A stretch of 64,000 nt of DNA, from contig CAZUYD010000001.1 in the NCBI GenBank assembly GCA_964624825.1, positions 1 to 64,000 of the forward strand, read 5' to 3'. Shown piece by piece: positions 25,637-34,326 of this stretch. Positions within the stretch are counted from its first letter, which is position 1, and each line of letters starts with the position of its first letter. Both the position numbers and the translations under genes were made by a program. Under the pieces are notes generated by a model, which saw only the letters and a program-made list of their open reading frames with translations, was not told the origin of the DNA and made no database searches. Origin of the DNA: Enorma sp964624825. GTDB taxonomy: Bacteria > Actinomycetota > Coriobacteriia > Coriobacteriales > Coriobacteriaceae.

Positions 25637-26512
25637 CTAAACCGTTTCGTTGCGTCTTCCTACGCGCGCGCGCGTAGAAGCACGGGCAGTTGCCGCGCTC
25701 TGAGAAGAGGCGCCGCTATCAGACCTGTGCGGTTTGTTCTCACGAGCCGAAGCCGCACGTGAAAGCTCATCATCAATCGAATTCACGTCCGCATCTTTCA
25801 CGACAGCGTTCAAGGACTCGAAGACGCGGCTTTTCAGCAATGCGGTGTGCAGGCCATCGGTTAGATCATGCAACCTCTTGAAGGCGCGTTCAAGCTTGGC
25901 ATTCCGATCTTCGTCGCTATCATCCATTCCGAGCATGCCGACGAGTACCTGCTCGAACATCGTCGACTCACGATTAGCCGATGCGACATACTGACGAAGG
26001 TTGCGCGGCTCGATGTGAAATCGCGACAGCTCGTCGCAATAACGAATGATCTCGAATTCGCTACCATCGATGAGCTCGCGGTTCTTGGGGCTCCTGATAA
26101 TGCGCACCAAATCGTTTTGCGCAAGCGAACGCACAAACGAGATGCTCACGCCAAGCAAATCCGGGACATCCTCGATGGGGTGCAGTTTCTGCTTCGTCTC
26201 CTTGGGCTGCGTTTTCATGGGAACATCGGAGAGCAGGCCGACTTCATACGCAAGGGTATGCAGATCATCGGCGCTCTCGAGGCGCTGCTTGATTACGTTG
26301 AGCGGCATATAGCGCGTCTTTTGAAGATGAAGGATGACTTCAAGACGCTCAACATCGTCCATTGAATACTGGCGATACCCCTTGGGCGTACGATGAGGCG
26401 TGATGAGCCCCTCATCTTCAAGAAACCGAATTTTAGAGTTGGAAAGATCGGGGTAGGTGCCTCTGAGGAGGTTGACAACTTGGCCGATGCTCAGATAGCT
26501 GCGCTCGGCCAA
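25637..26512 (-). CDS. MerR-family regulator, FtsR-like
   Basis: A 291-residue regulator with an N-terminal MerR winged helix (about 6-75: LSIGQVVNLL, SKIRFLEDEGLI, YRQYSMDDVERL). A central sensor-like region and a basic disordered tail (last 40 residues) follow. It lacks the cysteines of metal-sensing MerR proteins. Its place directly after a GarA-like FHA gene is the conserved actinobacterial pair (Rv1827-Rv1828), where the MerR protein is FtsR, linked to ftsZ expression in Corynebacterium. The same role is inferred here. It starts two bases after the FHA gene stop. Confidence 0.82.
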   Translation of the reverse strand: MAERSYLSIGQVVNLLRGTYPDLSNSKIRFLEDEGLITPHRTPKGYRQYSMDDVERLEVILHLQKTRYMPLNVIKQRLESADDLHTLAYEVGLLSDVPMKTQPKETKQKLHPIEDVPDLLGVSISFVRSLAQNDLVRIIRSPKNRELIDGSEFEIIRYCDELSRFHIEPRNLRQYVASANRESTMFEQVLVGMLGMDDSDEDRNAKLERAFKRLHDLTDGLHTALLKSRVFESLNAVVKDADVNSIDDELSRAASARENKPHRSDSGASSQSAATARASTRARVGRRNETV

Positions 26513-26514
26513 GA

Positions 26515-26922
26515 CTATTCACCCGTCTCGATACGCTCTGCTTTGCTCTCGTGATAGATGAGCGTGAAGGTGCCGATCTGGATGGATGAGCCATCATGCA
26601 ATGGCGCGGAGTTGACGATAGCGCCATCGATCCACGTTCCATTCAGCGAGCCCAAATCCTCGATAATGGTTCCTTGTGGGCCGCGCACGATCTTCGCATG
26701 CGATCTCGAGACCGTCATATCGTTCAGGAAAACCGAGTTAGACGGATCGCGTCCAAGCGTTGTCACCGAACCATGGAGCTCGAAGGTATTACCGGTTTGG
26801 GGGCCTTTGATAATCGAGAGAACCGGATTCACGATCTGCGCGCTCTTGAGAAGGTCGGGCGCGGTGGCATCGTCGGTAGGAATCCGGAATACGCACGTGG
26901 AGTCAGTCGTATGGTCAGCCAT
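26515..26922 (-). CDS. FHA-domain protein, GarA-like
   Basis: A 135-residue cytosolic protein. ATG 26922 follows AGGAGAG; a longer frame exists upstream but lacks a better site. A forkhead-associated domain spans about 33-125, with the phosphothreonine-binding residues LGRD (56-59), SRSH (72-75) and LNGT (93-96). The N-terminal tail DSTCVFR (7-13) resembles the ETTSVFR phosphorylation site of GarA/OdhI, in which a kinase-modified threonine is bound by the protein's own FHA domain and switches off control of 2-oxoglutarate metabolism. Thr9 would be the counterpart. This analogy is an inference. Confidence 0.85.
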   Translation of the reverse strand: MADHTTDSTCVFRIPTDDATAPDLLKSAQIVNPVLSIIKGPQTGNTFELHGSVTTLGRDPSNSVFLNDMTVSRSHAKIVRGPQGTIIEDLGSLNGTWIDGAIVNSAPLHDGSSIQIGTFTLIYHESKAERIETGE

Positions 26923-27001
26923 GGACTCTCCTATCATGGATATCGCCCGGAGGAGGCCGAGCATTATTGCACAATAATAGGGCTATTCTACCCCAGTACC
27001 C

Positions 27002-27742
27002 TTATCCTCGTGCACGACTCCCGAAAGAAGTGTCCTCATCCTCCACGATTTCGGGATTCAGAAAATTAGCATCCTCGTTTTCGGGATGCTCGATGGCGCG
27101 ATGGTACGCTTTATACCCCTTGATGGTATAAATCATCGCGGTGAACAGGGAGAATGCAACACCGAGATATACGAACAGAATGCCCAGTGGAACAGGTTGG
27201 GCATCGAGCCCGGGGAAAAGATGAGAATGCTCGCCAAGAAGTTCAAGCCCGTTCACGACCGGCAATCCGAGCAGCGTGAATGAAAAGCCGATCATCAGCA
27301 GCGCGGTGGCGATCTTGCCGGTGTACACCACGTCGATTGGGCGCTTATGGTACCGTCGGACAATGTTGCTGCCGATAGCAAGGTAGATGTCGCGCGCGAT
27401 GATGACCACGCAGACCCACGTGGGAAGCTCGTCCCGTACCACCAACCCCACGACGCCGGTGAAGAGCAGCGCACGGTCAACAATGGGGTCCATAACCTTG
27501 CCAAGCCAGCTTACGGTATGCGTCTGACGCGCGATCGTACCGTCTAGCCAATCGGTGCTTGCCGCAACGGCGTAAATCGCCAGCGCGACATACCGATTGA
27601 AGTCCATGATAAACAGACAAAGAAACACAAGTGTGAGAATCAATCTGAGTACGGTGATGAAGTTAGAAATCGTAAAAATCTGGTTCGATGGATAATCGGA
27701 TGTACCGATCAGCTCTCGTTTGATCTTCTTCTTGAGCGACAC
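27002..27742 (-). CDS. pgsA: CDP-alcohol phosphatidyltransferase (PgsA-like)
   Basis: A 246-residue membrane enzyme. GTG 27742 follows AGGGGAG; the frame extends further upstream only through the tRNA-Pro gene and cannot be real there. The family signature is complete: Asp64, Asp67-Gly68, Ala71-Arg72, Gly81, Asp85 and Asp89 in the DxxDGxxAR...GxxxDxxxD order. About six hydrophobic helices follow, and the tail (last 30 residues) is charged. Most likely it makes phosphatidylglycerol phosphate from CDP-diacylglycerol, the product of the cdsA gene elsewhere in the window; another CDP-alcohol acceptor is possible. Confidence 0.85.
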   Translation of the reverse strand: MSLKKKIKRELIGTSDYPSNQIFTISNFITVLRLILTLVFLCLFIMDFNRYVALAIYAVAASTDWLDGTIARQTHTVSWLGKVMDPIVDRALLFTGVVGLVVRDELPTWVCVVIIARDIYLAIGSNIVRRYHKRPIDVVYTGKIATALLMIGFSFTLLGLPVVNGLELLGEHSHLFPGLDAQPVPLGILFVYLGVAFSLFTAMIYTIKGYKAYHRAIEHPENEDANFLNPEIVEDEDTSFGSRARG

Positions 27743-27820
27743 GATACTCCCCTGTACGTCGGCGCAAACACAATATCGATGATACCCCACACACAACGAG
27801 ATAACCATCGAATCACGTGT

Positions 27821-27852
27821 AAAGAAAAAGGCGCCGAGTCTCCTCGGCGCCC
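27821..27852 (-). terminator. Intrinsic terminator after tRNA-Pro
   Basis: Arms GGCGCCGAG (27830-27838) and CTCGGCGCC (27843-27851), four-base loop. On the minus strand the hairpin is followed by TTTTTCTTT. It lies 9 bases past the tRNA end and before the pgsA start, so pgsA must have its own promoter. Confidence 0.92.
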
Positions 27853-27860
27853 TGAGCTTC

Positions 27861-27937
<77 letters not shown>

Positions 27938-27971
27938 AAGCATGTTGCCGTCACTTGCGACAGCACAAGAT

Positions 27972-28000
27972 ACTTTACTCAACTCAAACCCAATGTGCAA
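27972..28000 (-). promoter_or_regulatory. Promoter of tRNA-Pro
   Basis: On the minus strand TTGCAC (28000-27995) and TAAAGT (27977-27972) are 17 bases apart, 34 bases before the tRNA 5' end. Confidence 0.7.
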
Positions 28001-28018
28001 GGGGCTTTTTTGGCGAAC

Positions 28019-29215
28019 TTATAATTCCTGCACCTTGGTGAGAATCTCGCGTGCAAGTTCGTCTTTCGTAAGAACGGGAAACTCGGTGACACCGTCGTGC
28101 GTGACCCACCATGCCTTGTTGGTGTCTGCTCCGAAACCTGAATCAGAGCGCGAGACGTCGTTCGCAACGATGGCGGAGCACCCCTTTTTCGCAAGCTTGT
28201 CACACGCATATGAAACGACGTCATCGGTTTCCGCGGCAAAGCCGATCACCTTGCGGCTATCCGCGTTTGCGGAAACGGTTGCAAGGATATCTGCCGTGCG
28301 CACCAGCTCGATCGAATCGAGCGCCTCGACGTCCTTCTTGAGCTTATGGTCGGCAGGGTGCGCGGGCGTGTAGTCGGCGACGGCGGCCGCGCACACCACA
28401 ATCGTCGCCTTAGAGAGCGCCCCAAGCGTGGCGTCAAGCATTTGGACGGCCGTCTCAACCGAAACGACGTGAGCGCCGGCAGGTGGATCTACCGTGCCCG
28501 GCCCCATGATGAGCGTGACCTGGGCACCGAGCGCGAGGGCTGCACGAGCCAGTGCGACGCCCATCTTGCCAGAAGAGCGGTTGCCCAGGAAGCGAACGGG
28601 ATCGATTGGCTCATGGGTAGGGCCCGCCGTGATAAGGACGTGCTCTCCCGCGAGGAGTTCTCCGCTTGCGCACGTTTCAACAACGGCCTGGACGATAGCT
28701 TCCGGATCGGCCAGACGGCCAGCGTCTATATCGCCGCAGGCGAGATATCCCGAGCCGGGTTCTACGATTTGCACGCTGCGTGCGCGAAGGGTCTCGATGT
28801 TATGCTGCGTCACAGCTGCGCGCCACATATTCGCGTTCATGGCCGGCGCCACGAGTATCGGGGCGGTGGTGGCGAGAAGCGTCGTGGAAATCAAGTCGTC
28901 GGCGATCCCGCAAACCATCTTTGCAATGATGTTTGCCGTGGCCGGGGCAACGACAACGCAATCTGCTTCCTGAGCGAGCGAGATGTGATGGATGGGATCT
29001 GATGGGTCATCGAAAAGGCCGACCGCAACCGGTTCATGCGTGAGGGCACGAAAGGTTGTCGGGTCGACAAAACGCGTCGCGCGCTCACTCATGATGACCT
29101 TGACGTGTGCGCCCTGTTTTTGCAGCAAGCGAACGATCTCGCATGACTTGTAGGCAGCAATGCCGCCGGTCACGCCGACAAGTACGTGTCGGCCGTCTAG
29201 CGAAGCGCCCATCAT
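28019..29215 (-). CDS. coaBC: Bifunctional phosphopantothenoylcysteine decarboxylase / phosphopantothenate-cysteine ligase
   Basis: A 398-residue coenzyme A enzyme that joins cysteine to phosphopantothenate and decarboxylates the product. The flavin-binding CoaC half opens with VGVTGGIAAYKSCEIVR and carries the PAMNANMW substrate motif and SGYLACGDIDAGR flap. The CoaB half starts with ITAGPTHEPIDPVRFLGNRSSGKMG. The ATG overlaps the TGA of the zinc-ribbon gene (ATGA) and follows GGAGGAGA; a second ATG one codon later is equally possible. It is the last gene of the long minus-strand run. Confidence 0.96.
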   Translation of the reverse strand: MMGASLDGRHVLVGVTGGIAAYKSCEIVRLLQKQGAHVKVIMSERATRFVDPTTFRALTHEPVAVGLFDDPSDPIHHISLAQEADCVVVAPATANIIAKMVCGIADDLISTTLLATTAPILVAPAMNANMWRAAVTQHNIETLRARSVQIVEPGSGYLACGDIDAGRLADPEAIVQAVVETCASGELLAGEHVLITAGPTHEPIDPVRFLGNRSSGKMGVALARAALALGAQVTLIMGPGTVDPPAGAHVVSVETAVQMLDATLGALSKATIVVCAAAVADYTPAHPADHKLKKDVEALDSIELVRTADILATVSANADSRKVIGFAAETDDVVSYACDKLAKKGCSAIVANDVSRSDSGFGADTNKAWWVTHDGVTEFPVLTKDELAREILTKVQEL

Positions 29216-29928
29216 GTCTCCTCCGCATCGACCACGAGAATTCGATGGCAATAGGGACAGGTGGTGATGGCGCCCGCATGAGCCACCTCATCGAGCTGGG
29301 ATTCGGTAAGCTTCGTGCGACACATCGAAGGCACGTCGCGTCTTAGCTGCTCGACCGCGAGTCCTTGGAAACTGGCGCTCACCTCGTCGTAGAGCGCCTT
29401 CAGTTCGTCATCGAGGGCGTCATACCGCTTCGCGCGCTGGTTCTCAGCATCTTGGATGGCGGATTGGATTTCACTTGCAGATGCTCGGGCAGCGTTCGCG
29501 CTTTTCAAAATCGCCGCCTCGAGCCGCTTGATCTGGGTCGTTCCCTGCTCTTCGCGGGCAAGCACCTGCTCAAGCTGAGCCATGCACTCTTTCTGATCGA
29601 ACGCAACCTTATCGAGCGCTTTCGCCAGATTTGAAAGCTCGATTTCAAAATCCTGCACCTGACGGTAATCCGAAGATTCTCCCGCTTCGCGTTGCACCTG
29701 CTCAACGCCTTCCCGATAATACGCCTCTTCCTGAGCTAAGTCATCAAGATCGCTCTCAAGATCCTTGCGCTGGCCGGTGACCTTCAGCATTTCCGCCTTC
29801 GCAGCCGAAAGCCCCTTGCGCAGACGGGTAAGCGTCTTAAGCTCGGGAAGCGCATTGAGGTTGCCGTGCAGGCGCTGCAGTTCGAGGTCGAGTTCCTGCA
29901 GCGATAGCAGATTCGCCCCATTGCTCAT
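29212..29928 (-). CDS. Coiled-coil protein with C-terminal zinc-ribbon-like domain
   Basis: A 238-residue protein of the C4-type zinc ribbon (CT398-like) family: a long two-helix coiled coil (about 8-175) and a short C-terminal ribbon. The second knuckle CPYC (224-227) is intact, but the first has only Cys203; the usual first cysteine is Pro200, so the zinc site may be three-cysteine or lost. Function is poorly known; members have been linked to secretion and nucleic-acid binding. ATG 29928 overlaps the nif3-like stop (ATGA) and follows AAGGAG. Confidence 0.82.
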   Translation of the reverse strand: MSNGANLLSLQELDLELQRLHGNLNALPELKTLTRLRKGLSAAKAEMLKVTGQRKDLESDLDDLAQEEAYYREGVEQVQREAGESSDYRQVQDFEIELSNLAKALDKVAFDQKECMAQLEQVLAREEQGTTQIKRLEAAILKSANAARASASEIQSAIQDAENQRAKRYDALDDELKALYDEVSASFQGLAVEQLRRDVPSMCRTKLTESQLDEVAHAGAITTCPYCHRILVVDAEET

Positions 29929-30731
29929 TCGCAAACTCCTTCAGGTTGAGTCCACCATTGACGAGGTGGGTCGCAGATCGATATATCGTCTTCGGCGACG
30001 CCGGCATCTTGTGCAGCTCGCATGAGTATCCGCGTAAAGGGATGCTCCGAGGCATCATGACCGAGCAAGATGACCGAAAGCCCGCGCGCCGCTAGATCCT
30101 GGCAGACATGATACCCCGCTTCGCCCGTAATGACAGCCTGCGCGCCGCACGCAAGCGCCTGTTCTCCGAAACCTCCGAGGCTTCCGCCGAGAAACGCGCA
30201 GCGGGTTATGCGAGAGCTGGAGCTACCCCATACGCGCGGACTGGTGCGAAACGCGCCGGCAGCCTGGCGCGCAAGCTCGGCTAAGGTGCGCGGGGAGCAA
30301 TCGGCAAACGAGCCAAGGCCAGATCGCTGGGGATCTTCTGGATGCTCCAGCGAGGAGATTGCCTTCAGCTCGAGCAGGCTGGGCAAGAGCGATCGTGCCG
30401 CGTGAGAACGATCGAGGTTTGTATGGAGCGAGATAACGTTTACGCCGCACCGCGCCGCCTGGTAAACAGCCGCAGCCGCTTGTGGCTGAGCGCCCGCATG
30501 CGGCACGAACGAGGGAGGGGCATCGATATAGACCGGATGGTGTGCAAGCAGGACGTTCGCACCATGCGCATGCGCCGCACGCACCATATTCTCGGTGGCG
30601 TCGAGTGCAATATACACGCGGTCCACGGCGGCATCGGGGTCTCCGACCGAGAGGCCGACATGATCCCAGTCTTCGGCATCGTGCAGGGGAAACGCGGTTA
30701 GCAGCGCGTCGAGTAGCTCTGAGACCTTCAT
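29925..30731 (-). CDS. Nif3-like dinuclear metal centre protein
   Basis: A 268-residue protein of the Nif3/YbgI family, hexameric proteins with a two-metal centre. The metal ligands are visible: HHP (in LLAHHPVYI), Asp in SLHTNLDRSH, and the late His/Glu in GHDASEH. Some members act as GTP cyclohydrolase I-like enzymes, but function is generally unresolved. The start ATG overlaps the desulfurase stop and its stop overlaps the zinc-ribbon start, both ATGA. The nif3 and zinc-ribbon gene pair is commonly conserved. Confidence 0.9.
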   Translation of the reverse strand: MKVSELLDALLTAFPLHDAEDWDHVGLSVGDPDAAVDRVYIALDATENMVRAAHAHGANVLLAHHPVYIDAPPSFVPHAGAQPQAAAAVYQAARCGVNVISLHTNLDRSHAARSLLPSLLELKAISSLEHPEDPQRSGLGSFADCSPRTLAELARQAAGAFRTSPRVWGSSSSRITRCAFLGGSLGGFGEQALACGAQAVITGEAGYHVCQDLAARGLSVILLGHDASEHPFTRILMRAAQDAGVAEDDISICDPPRQWWTQPEGVCE

Positions 30732-31909
30732 GACGCCGCACTTTCTACGATGTCGATCAGGGCGTCGCAGCACGCATCGAGATCGGACGCATCCACACGG
30801 TCATCGAATGAGATGCGCAGCGAACCGGATGCAGCGCGAGCGCTCAAGCCCATCGCGGTGAGCACGTGACTTGGCGCGGCCGACCCACTTGAACATGCCG
30901 AGCCGGCAGAGACGCAAAAGCCTTGAGCGTCAAGCGCTAAAACGAGCTCTTCCGATTCCAGGTCATCGACATAAATCGAGATGATTCCGGGAAGGCGATG
31001 AGCGGGTATGGGCGCGCCCATCGTGGCGTGGATACGCGGATTTGCGAGCAAGCGCTCGTACACATGACCCGAGAGCTGCGATATGCGGGCATGGTCTGCA
31101 TCGACGCGAGCGGAAAGCGCGCGTGCCACCGCGCCCAGCGCGACGATCGCTCGAACGTCTTGCGTGCCCGCGCGCCGACCCGCTTCTTGTCCTCCCCCGC
31201 GCACCGGCGGGTTAAACGGTGTTCCGCGCTTGAGGTAGAGCGCGCCGCATGCGACCGGGGCGCCCACCTTGTGGCCTGCAATCGAGAGCGCGTCTACGCC
31301 CAGAGCCGAGATATCGAACGGTATATGGAGATAACCCTGGATGGCATCGGTATGGAATGCAGCGCCCATGCTATGGGCAGCGCGTGCAAGCTCGGCGATG
31401 GGCTGGCAGACTCCGGTTTCGTTATTCGCAAGCATGCAGGAAACAAGCGCAACATCCTCACCAAGCAGACCGCAGAGCGCCTCGGGCGTTATCACGCCAC
31501 GCTCGTTTGGCATCACCTGGTCGATAACGAAACCTTCGGCGCGAAGGGCTGGTAGGTTATCAAGGATCGAATCGTGCTCAATGGCAGAGGTGATGATACG
31601 GCGCCGCTTTGGATGCGCGGCGCGCTGTGCGAGCGCGATGCCGCGCAGCGCGAGATAGTTCGCCTCGGTGCCTCCGCCGGTAAACACGATCTCGTGCGGA
31701 CGAACCGACGCCCCAAGGGAACGCGCGACCTCGCGGCGCGCGCGTTCGAGCTCCGCAGACGCCTGGCGACCCAGCGAGTGAAGGGAATTGGGGTTTGCAC
31801 CGGCGATGGGAGACGCATCATAGGCGCGCATCGACTCAAGCGCCTCCGCGCGCAGGGGCGTCGAGGCAGCATAATCGAGGTTGATATAGCGCATGGCTGC
31901 GGACATCAT
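30728..31909 (-). CDS. Cysteine desulfurase (NifS/IscS type)
   Basis: A 393-residue PLP enzyme that takes sulfur from cysteine for iron-sulfur clusters or tRNA thiolation. LDYAASTPLR opens the fold, the PLP lysine lies in SIAGHKVGAP, and the sulfur-carrying cysteine in GSACSSGSA, a loop typical of the group I enzymes. ATG 31909 overlaps the rpe stop (ATGATG); an internal ATG at 31894 is an alternative. Nearby consumers of Fe-S clusters in the window are MiaB, IspG and IspH. Whether it serves Isc-type assembly or tRNA sulfur transfer is open as no scaffold or MnmA gene is adjacent. Confidence 0.93.
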   Translation of the reverse strand: MMSAAMRYINLDYAASTPLRAEALESMRAYDASPIAGANPNSLHSLGRQASAELERARREVARSLGASVRPHEIVFTGGGTEANYLALRGIALAQRAAHPKRRRIITSAIEHDSILDNLPALRAEGFVIDQVMPNERGVITPEALCGLLGEDVALVSCMLANNETGVCQPIAELARAAHSMGAAFHTDAIQGYLHIPFDISALGVDALSIAGHKVGAPVACGALYLKRGTPFNPPVRGGGQEAGRRAGTQDVRAIVALGAVARALSARVDADHARISQLSGHVYERLLANPRIHATMGAPIPAHRLPGIISIYVDDLESEELVLALDAQGFCVSAGSACSSGSAAPSHVLTAMGLSARAASGSLRISFDDRVDASDLDACCDALIDIVESAAS

Positions 31910-32580
31910 GCGCTCTGCAAACCGCGCTTGGCAAGTTCGCGCAGGCGTTCCACCTCGGCTGCGGGATCGGCGGCGCCGAAAACAGCAGAGCCGGCGACGA
32001 AGGTGTCAGCCCCGCACGCCGCCACGCGCTCGATGTTCTTCGCCGAAATGCCCCCATCAACCTCGATGCGCGGGTTGGCGCCGGCCGCTCGGCACAGCGA
32101 GCGGAGGCGTTCGATCTTCGCGTAGGTGCCCTTGATGAAGCTCTGGCCGCCAAAACCGGGATTGACGCTCATGATGAGCACCATATCGAGCTCGGGCAGG
32201 ATCTCCTCGAGCGTACTGACGGGCGTGGCGGGGTTCAGCACCGCCCCCGCGCCGCAGCCGCGCTCTTTGATATGAGCGATCGTGCGATGGAGATGGGTGG
32301 ACGCTTCCACATGGACGGTGATCATGTCGGCACCCGCATCGAGGTACCAATCGATGGTCTCATCGGGGTTTGAAACCATCATATGCACATCGAGCGGCAC
32401 ATCGGTGGATTCCTTGCACGTTGAGACGATACCGGCACCGAATGTGAGGTTGCCTGTGAAATGCCCGTCCATCACGTCGATATGCACATAATCGGCGTGG
32501 GAGATGGACTTGAGGTCATGTCCGAGCTTGGAGAAGTCCGCTGAAAGTATCGAGGGGGCGATGGCGATCGTATGAGCCAT
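31906..32580 (-). CDS. rpe: Ribulose-phosphate 3-epimerase
   Basis: A 224-residue TIM-barrel enzyme of the pentose phosphate pathway, interconverting ribulose-5-phosphate and xylulose-5-phosphate. Typical motifs are APSILSADF, HIDVMDGHF, HMMV, VNPGFGGQ and EVDGGI. AGAAAGGGG precedes the ATG. It lies 48 bases after gpsA and overlaps the cysteine desulfurase by ATGA. Confidence 0.97.
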   Translation of the reverse strand: MAHTIAIAPSILSADFSKLGHDLKSISHADYVHIDVMDGHFTGNLTFGAGIVSTCKESTDVPLDVHMMVSNPDETIDWYLDAGADMITVHVEASTHLHRTIAHIKERGCGAGAVLNPATPVSTLEEILPELDMVLIMSVNPGFGGQSFIKGTYAKIERLRSLCRAAGANPRIEVDGGISAKNIERVAACGADTFVAGSAVFGAADPAAEVERLRELAKRGLQSA

Positions 32581-32628
32581 GGGAAAACCCCTTTCTTGAA
32601 AGTAGAACGTGTGAAGCGATGAGTTGCG

Positions 32629-33636
32629 CTATCGACCAAGGCCGTAGAACTCTTCGGTCGGCGTGCGGTTAAGAAGTGCATCAAGCGCCTGGTCGAGCGT
32701 CATGTCGTCGTAGAGCGCCGCCTCGAGCGCAAAGGTGATGGGAGCGTCAACGCCCAGCGAGCGGGCAAGCTCGGCCGTGCTTCGAACCGCCGCCGCACCT
32801 TCGACGATCATGTGCGTGCGCGCCTGATACGCATCGAGCGACTCGCCGTGCGCGAACGCGACGCCAAAGGAGCGGTTGCGGGAGTGTTGAGAGGTGCAGG
32901 TGGCTATCAGATCGCCCATGCCAGCAAGACCCATGCAGGTCATGGGTTCTCCACCCCGCGCGCAGACGATTCGACTAATCTCGGCCAGACCGCGTGTCAT
33001 GATGAGGGCGAGCGTGTTATCGCCGTATCCAGATCCCGCCGCGATGCCGCATACGATCGCGATGACGTTCTTGACCGCGCCGCAGGTCTCGATGCCGATC
33101 ATATCGGTTGAGGAGTACAGTCTGAAGGTCGGTGAGATCAACAGGTCCTTGAAGAACTCCCCCACCTCGGGCGTCTCTGCGGCAATGACCGCGGCGGCGA
33201 GCGCGCCGCGGCAGATCTCCTCGGCGTGGTTTGGGCCGGAAAGCGCCGCGACGCGCTCAGGTGATCCAAGCTCCTCGCTCACCACCTCGCTCATAAGCTT
33301 TCCCGTATTGGGCTCGATGCCTTTTGTAAGGCAGAGGACGGGTGTCTGTGCGTGCACGAACGGCGCGGCTCCTCGTATGGTGGAGCGAATATAGGGCGAT
33401 GGGACAACGATGATGATGCCTTGGGTATCGCACAGCGCTTCTTCGAAGTCTGCAGTTGCGCGAACGTTGCGAGGGAGAACGTATTCGGTAAGGTACAAGG
33501 GGTTCATGTGCCGTTCGTTGATTCCTGCGGGAACGGGCTCATCGTGCGACCAGAGGATGACCTCACCGGCCTTCGCTGCCGCGACGCCTGAGATGGCGGT
33601 GCCCCATGAGCCGGCGCCGATTACCGTGATCTTCAT
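32629..33636 (-). CDS. gpsA: Glycerol-3-phosphate dehydrogenase [NAD(P)+]
   Basis: A 335-residue enzyme making glycerol-3-phosphate for phospholipids. N-terminal GAGSWGTA dinucleotide motif, LTKGIEPNTGKLMSEV and SGPNHAEEI blocks, the catalytic-lysine block ETCGAVKNVIAIVCG, and NSRS-like SRNRSFG. GGGGAG precedes the ATG. Its start is three bases past the plsY stop, so precursor synthesis and the first acylation are in one unit. Confidence 0.97.
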   Translation of the reverse strand: MKITVIGAGSWGTAISGVAAAKAGEVILWSHDEPVPAGINERHMNPLYLTEYVLPRNVRATADFEEALCDTQGIIIVVPSPYIRSTIRGAAPFVHAQTPVLCLTKGIEPNTGKLMSEVVSEELGSPERVAALSGPNHAEEICRGALAAAVIAAETPEVGEFFKDLLISPTFRLYSSTDMIGIETCGAVKNVIAIVCGIAAGSGYGDNTLALIMTRGLAEISRIVCARGGEPMTCMGLAGMGDLIATCTSQHSRNRSFGVAFAHGESLDAYQARTHMIVEGAAAVRSTAELARSLGVDAPITFALEAALYDDMTLDQALDALLNRTPTEEFYGLGR

Positions 33637-33639
33637 CTC

Positions 33640-34326
33640 TTACTCCCCTTTCTTTTTGCTAAACGACAGCTTCGATTCCGTGCCATGCATGAGCTTCTTG
33701 ATGTTGGAACGATGCGCCCAGACCACGAGCGCACCAAGCAGGGCAACGGTTGCTTTGAGTACGATCGAGGCGTATGGAAGGACTATGACCGTAAGGATAG
33801 GAGCACCGATAGCCGCCATGATCGAACCAACGGAGACGTAGCGCGTGATTATCACGCACACAAGGAATATCGCGAGCAGCCCGAGACCGATCGGCCAGTA
33901 CCAGCCGAGCAGCACCCCAAGTCCGCACGCGATGCCTTTCCCGCCCTTGAAGTGCAAGTAGGGAGAGAAGATGTGTCCTGCGATCGACGCGAAGATCACG
34001 AGCCCCATGGCGTAGTCAAGCGAAGCTCCCGGGGCAAGAAGCCCGCCGTGCCCGCCAAGGCAACAATAGGTAAGCGCAAGCCGCGATACATTCACGCTGA
34101 TAACGCCTTTCAAGCAATCGCACAAAAGCGTTAGCGCCGCGACCTTAGGGCCCGCAACGCGCAGCGCGTTGGTGGTGCCGATGTTTCCCGATCCCGATTT
34201 GCGAATATCCCCCTTGCCGGCGAGTTCTCCCAAAATAAAGCCGAAAGGAATGCCGCAGAGCAAAAACGAGGCGACAAGGCACACGGCGAGCACGGGTGCC
34301 ACCTGAGCGAGTGAAGGATCCTCCAT
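33640..34326 (-). CDS. plsY: Glycerol-3-phosphate acyltransferase PlsY
   Basis: A 228-residue membrane protein with five or so helices that acylates glycerol-3-phosphate from acyl-phosphate. The family motifs are KSGSGNIGTTNALR, HFKGGKGIACGLG and a late VGSI region. Its ATG shares one base with the der stop (TAATG). The final 25 residues are basic and cytosolic. Confidence 0.95.
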   Translation of the reverse strand: MEDPSLAQVAPVLAVCLVASFLLCGIPFGFILGELAGKGDIRKSGSGNIGTTNALRVAGPKVAALTLLCDCLKGVISVNVSRLALTYCCLGGHGGLLAPGASLDYAMGLVIFASIAGHIFSPYLHFKGGKGIACGLGVLLGWYWPIGLGLLAIFLVCVIITRYVSVGSIMAAIGAPILTVIVLPYASIVLKATVALLGALVVWAHRSNIKKLMHGTESKLSFSKKKGE

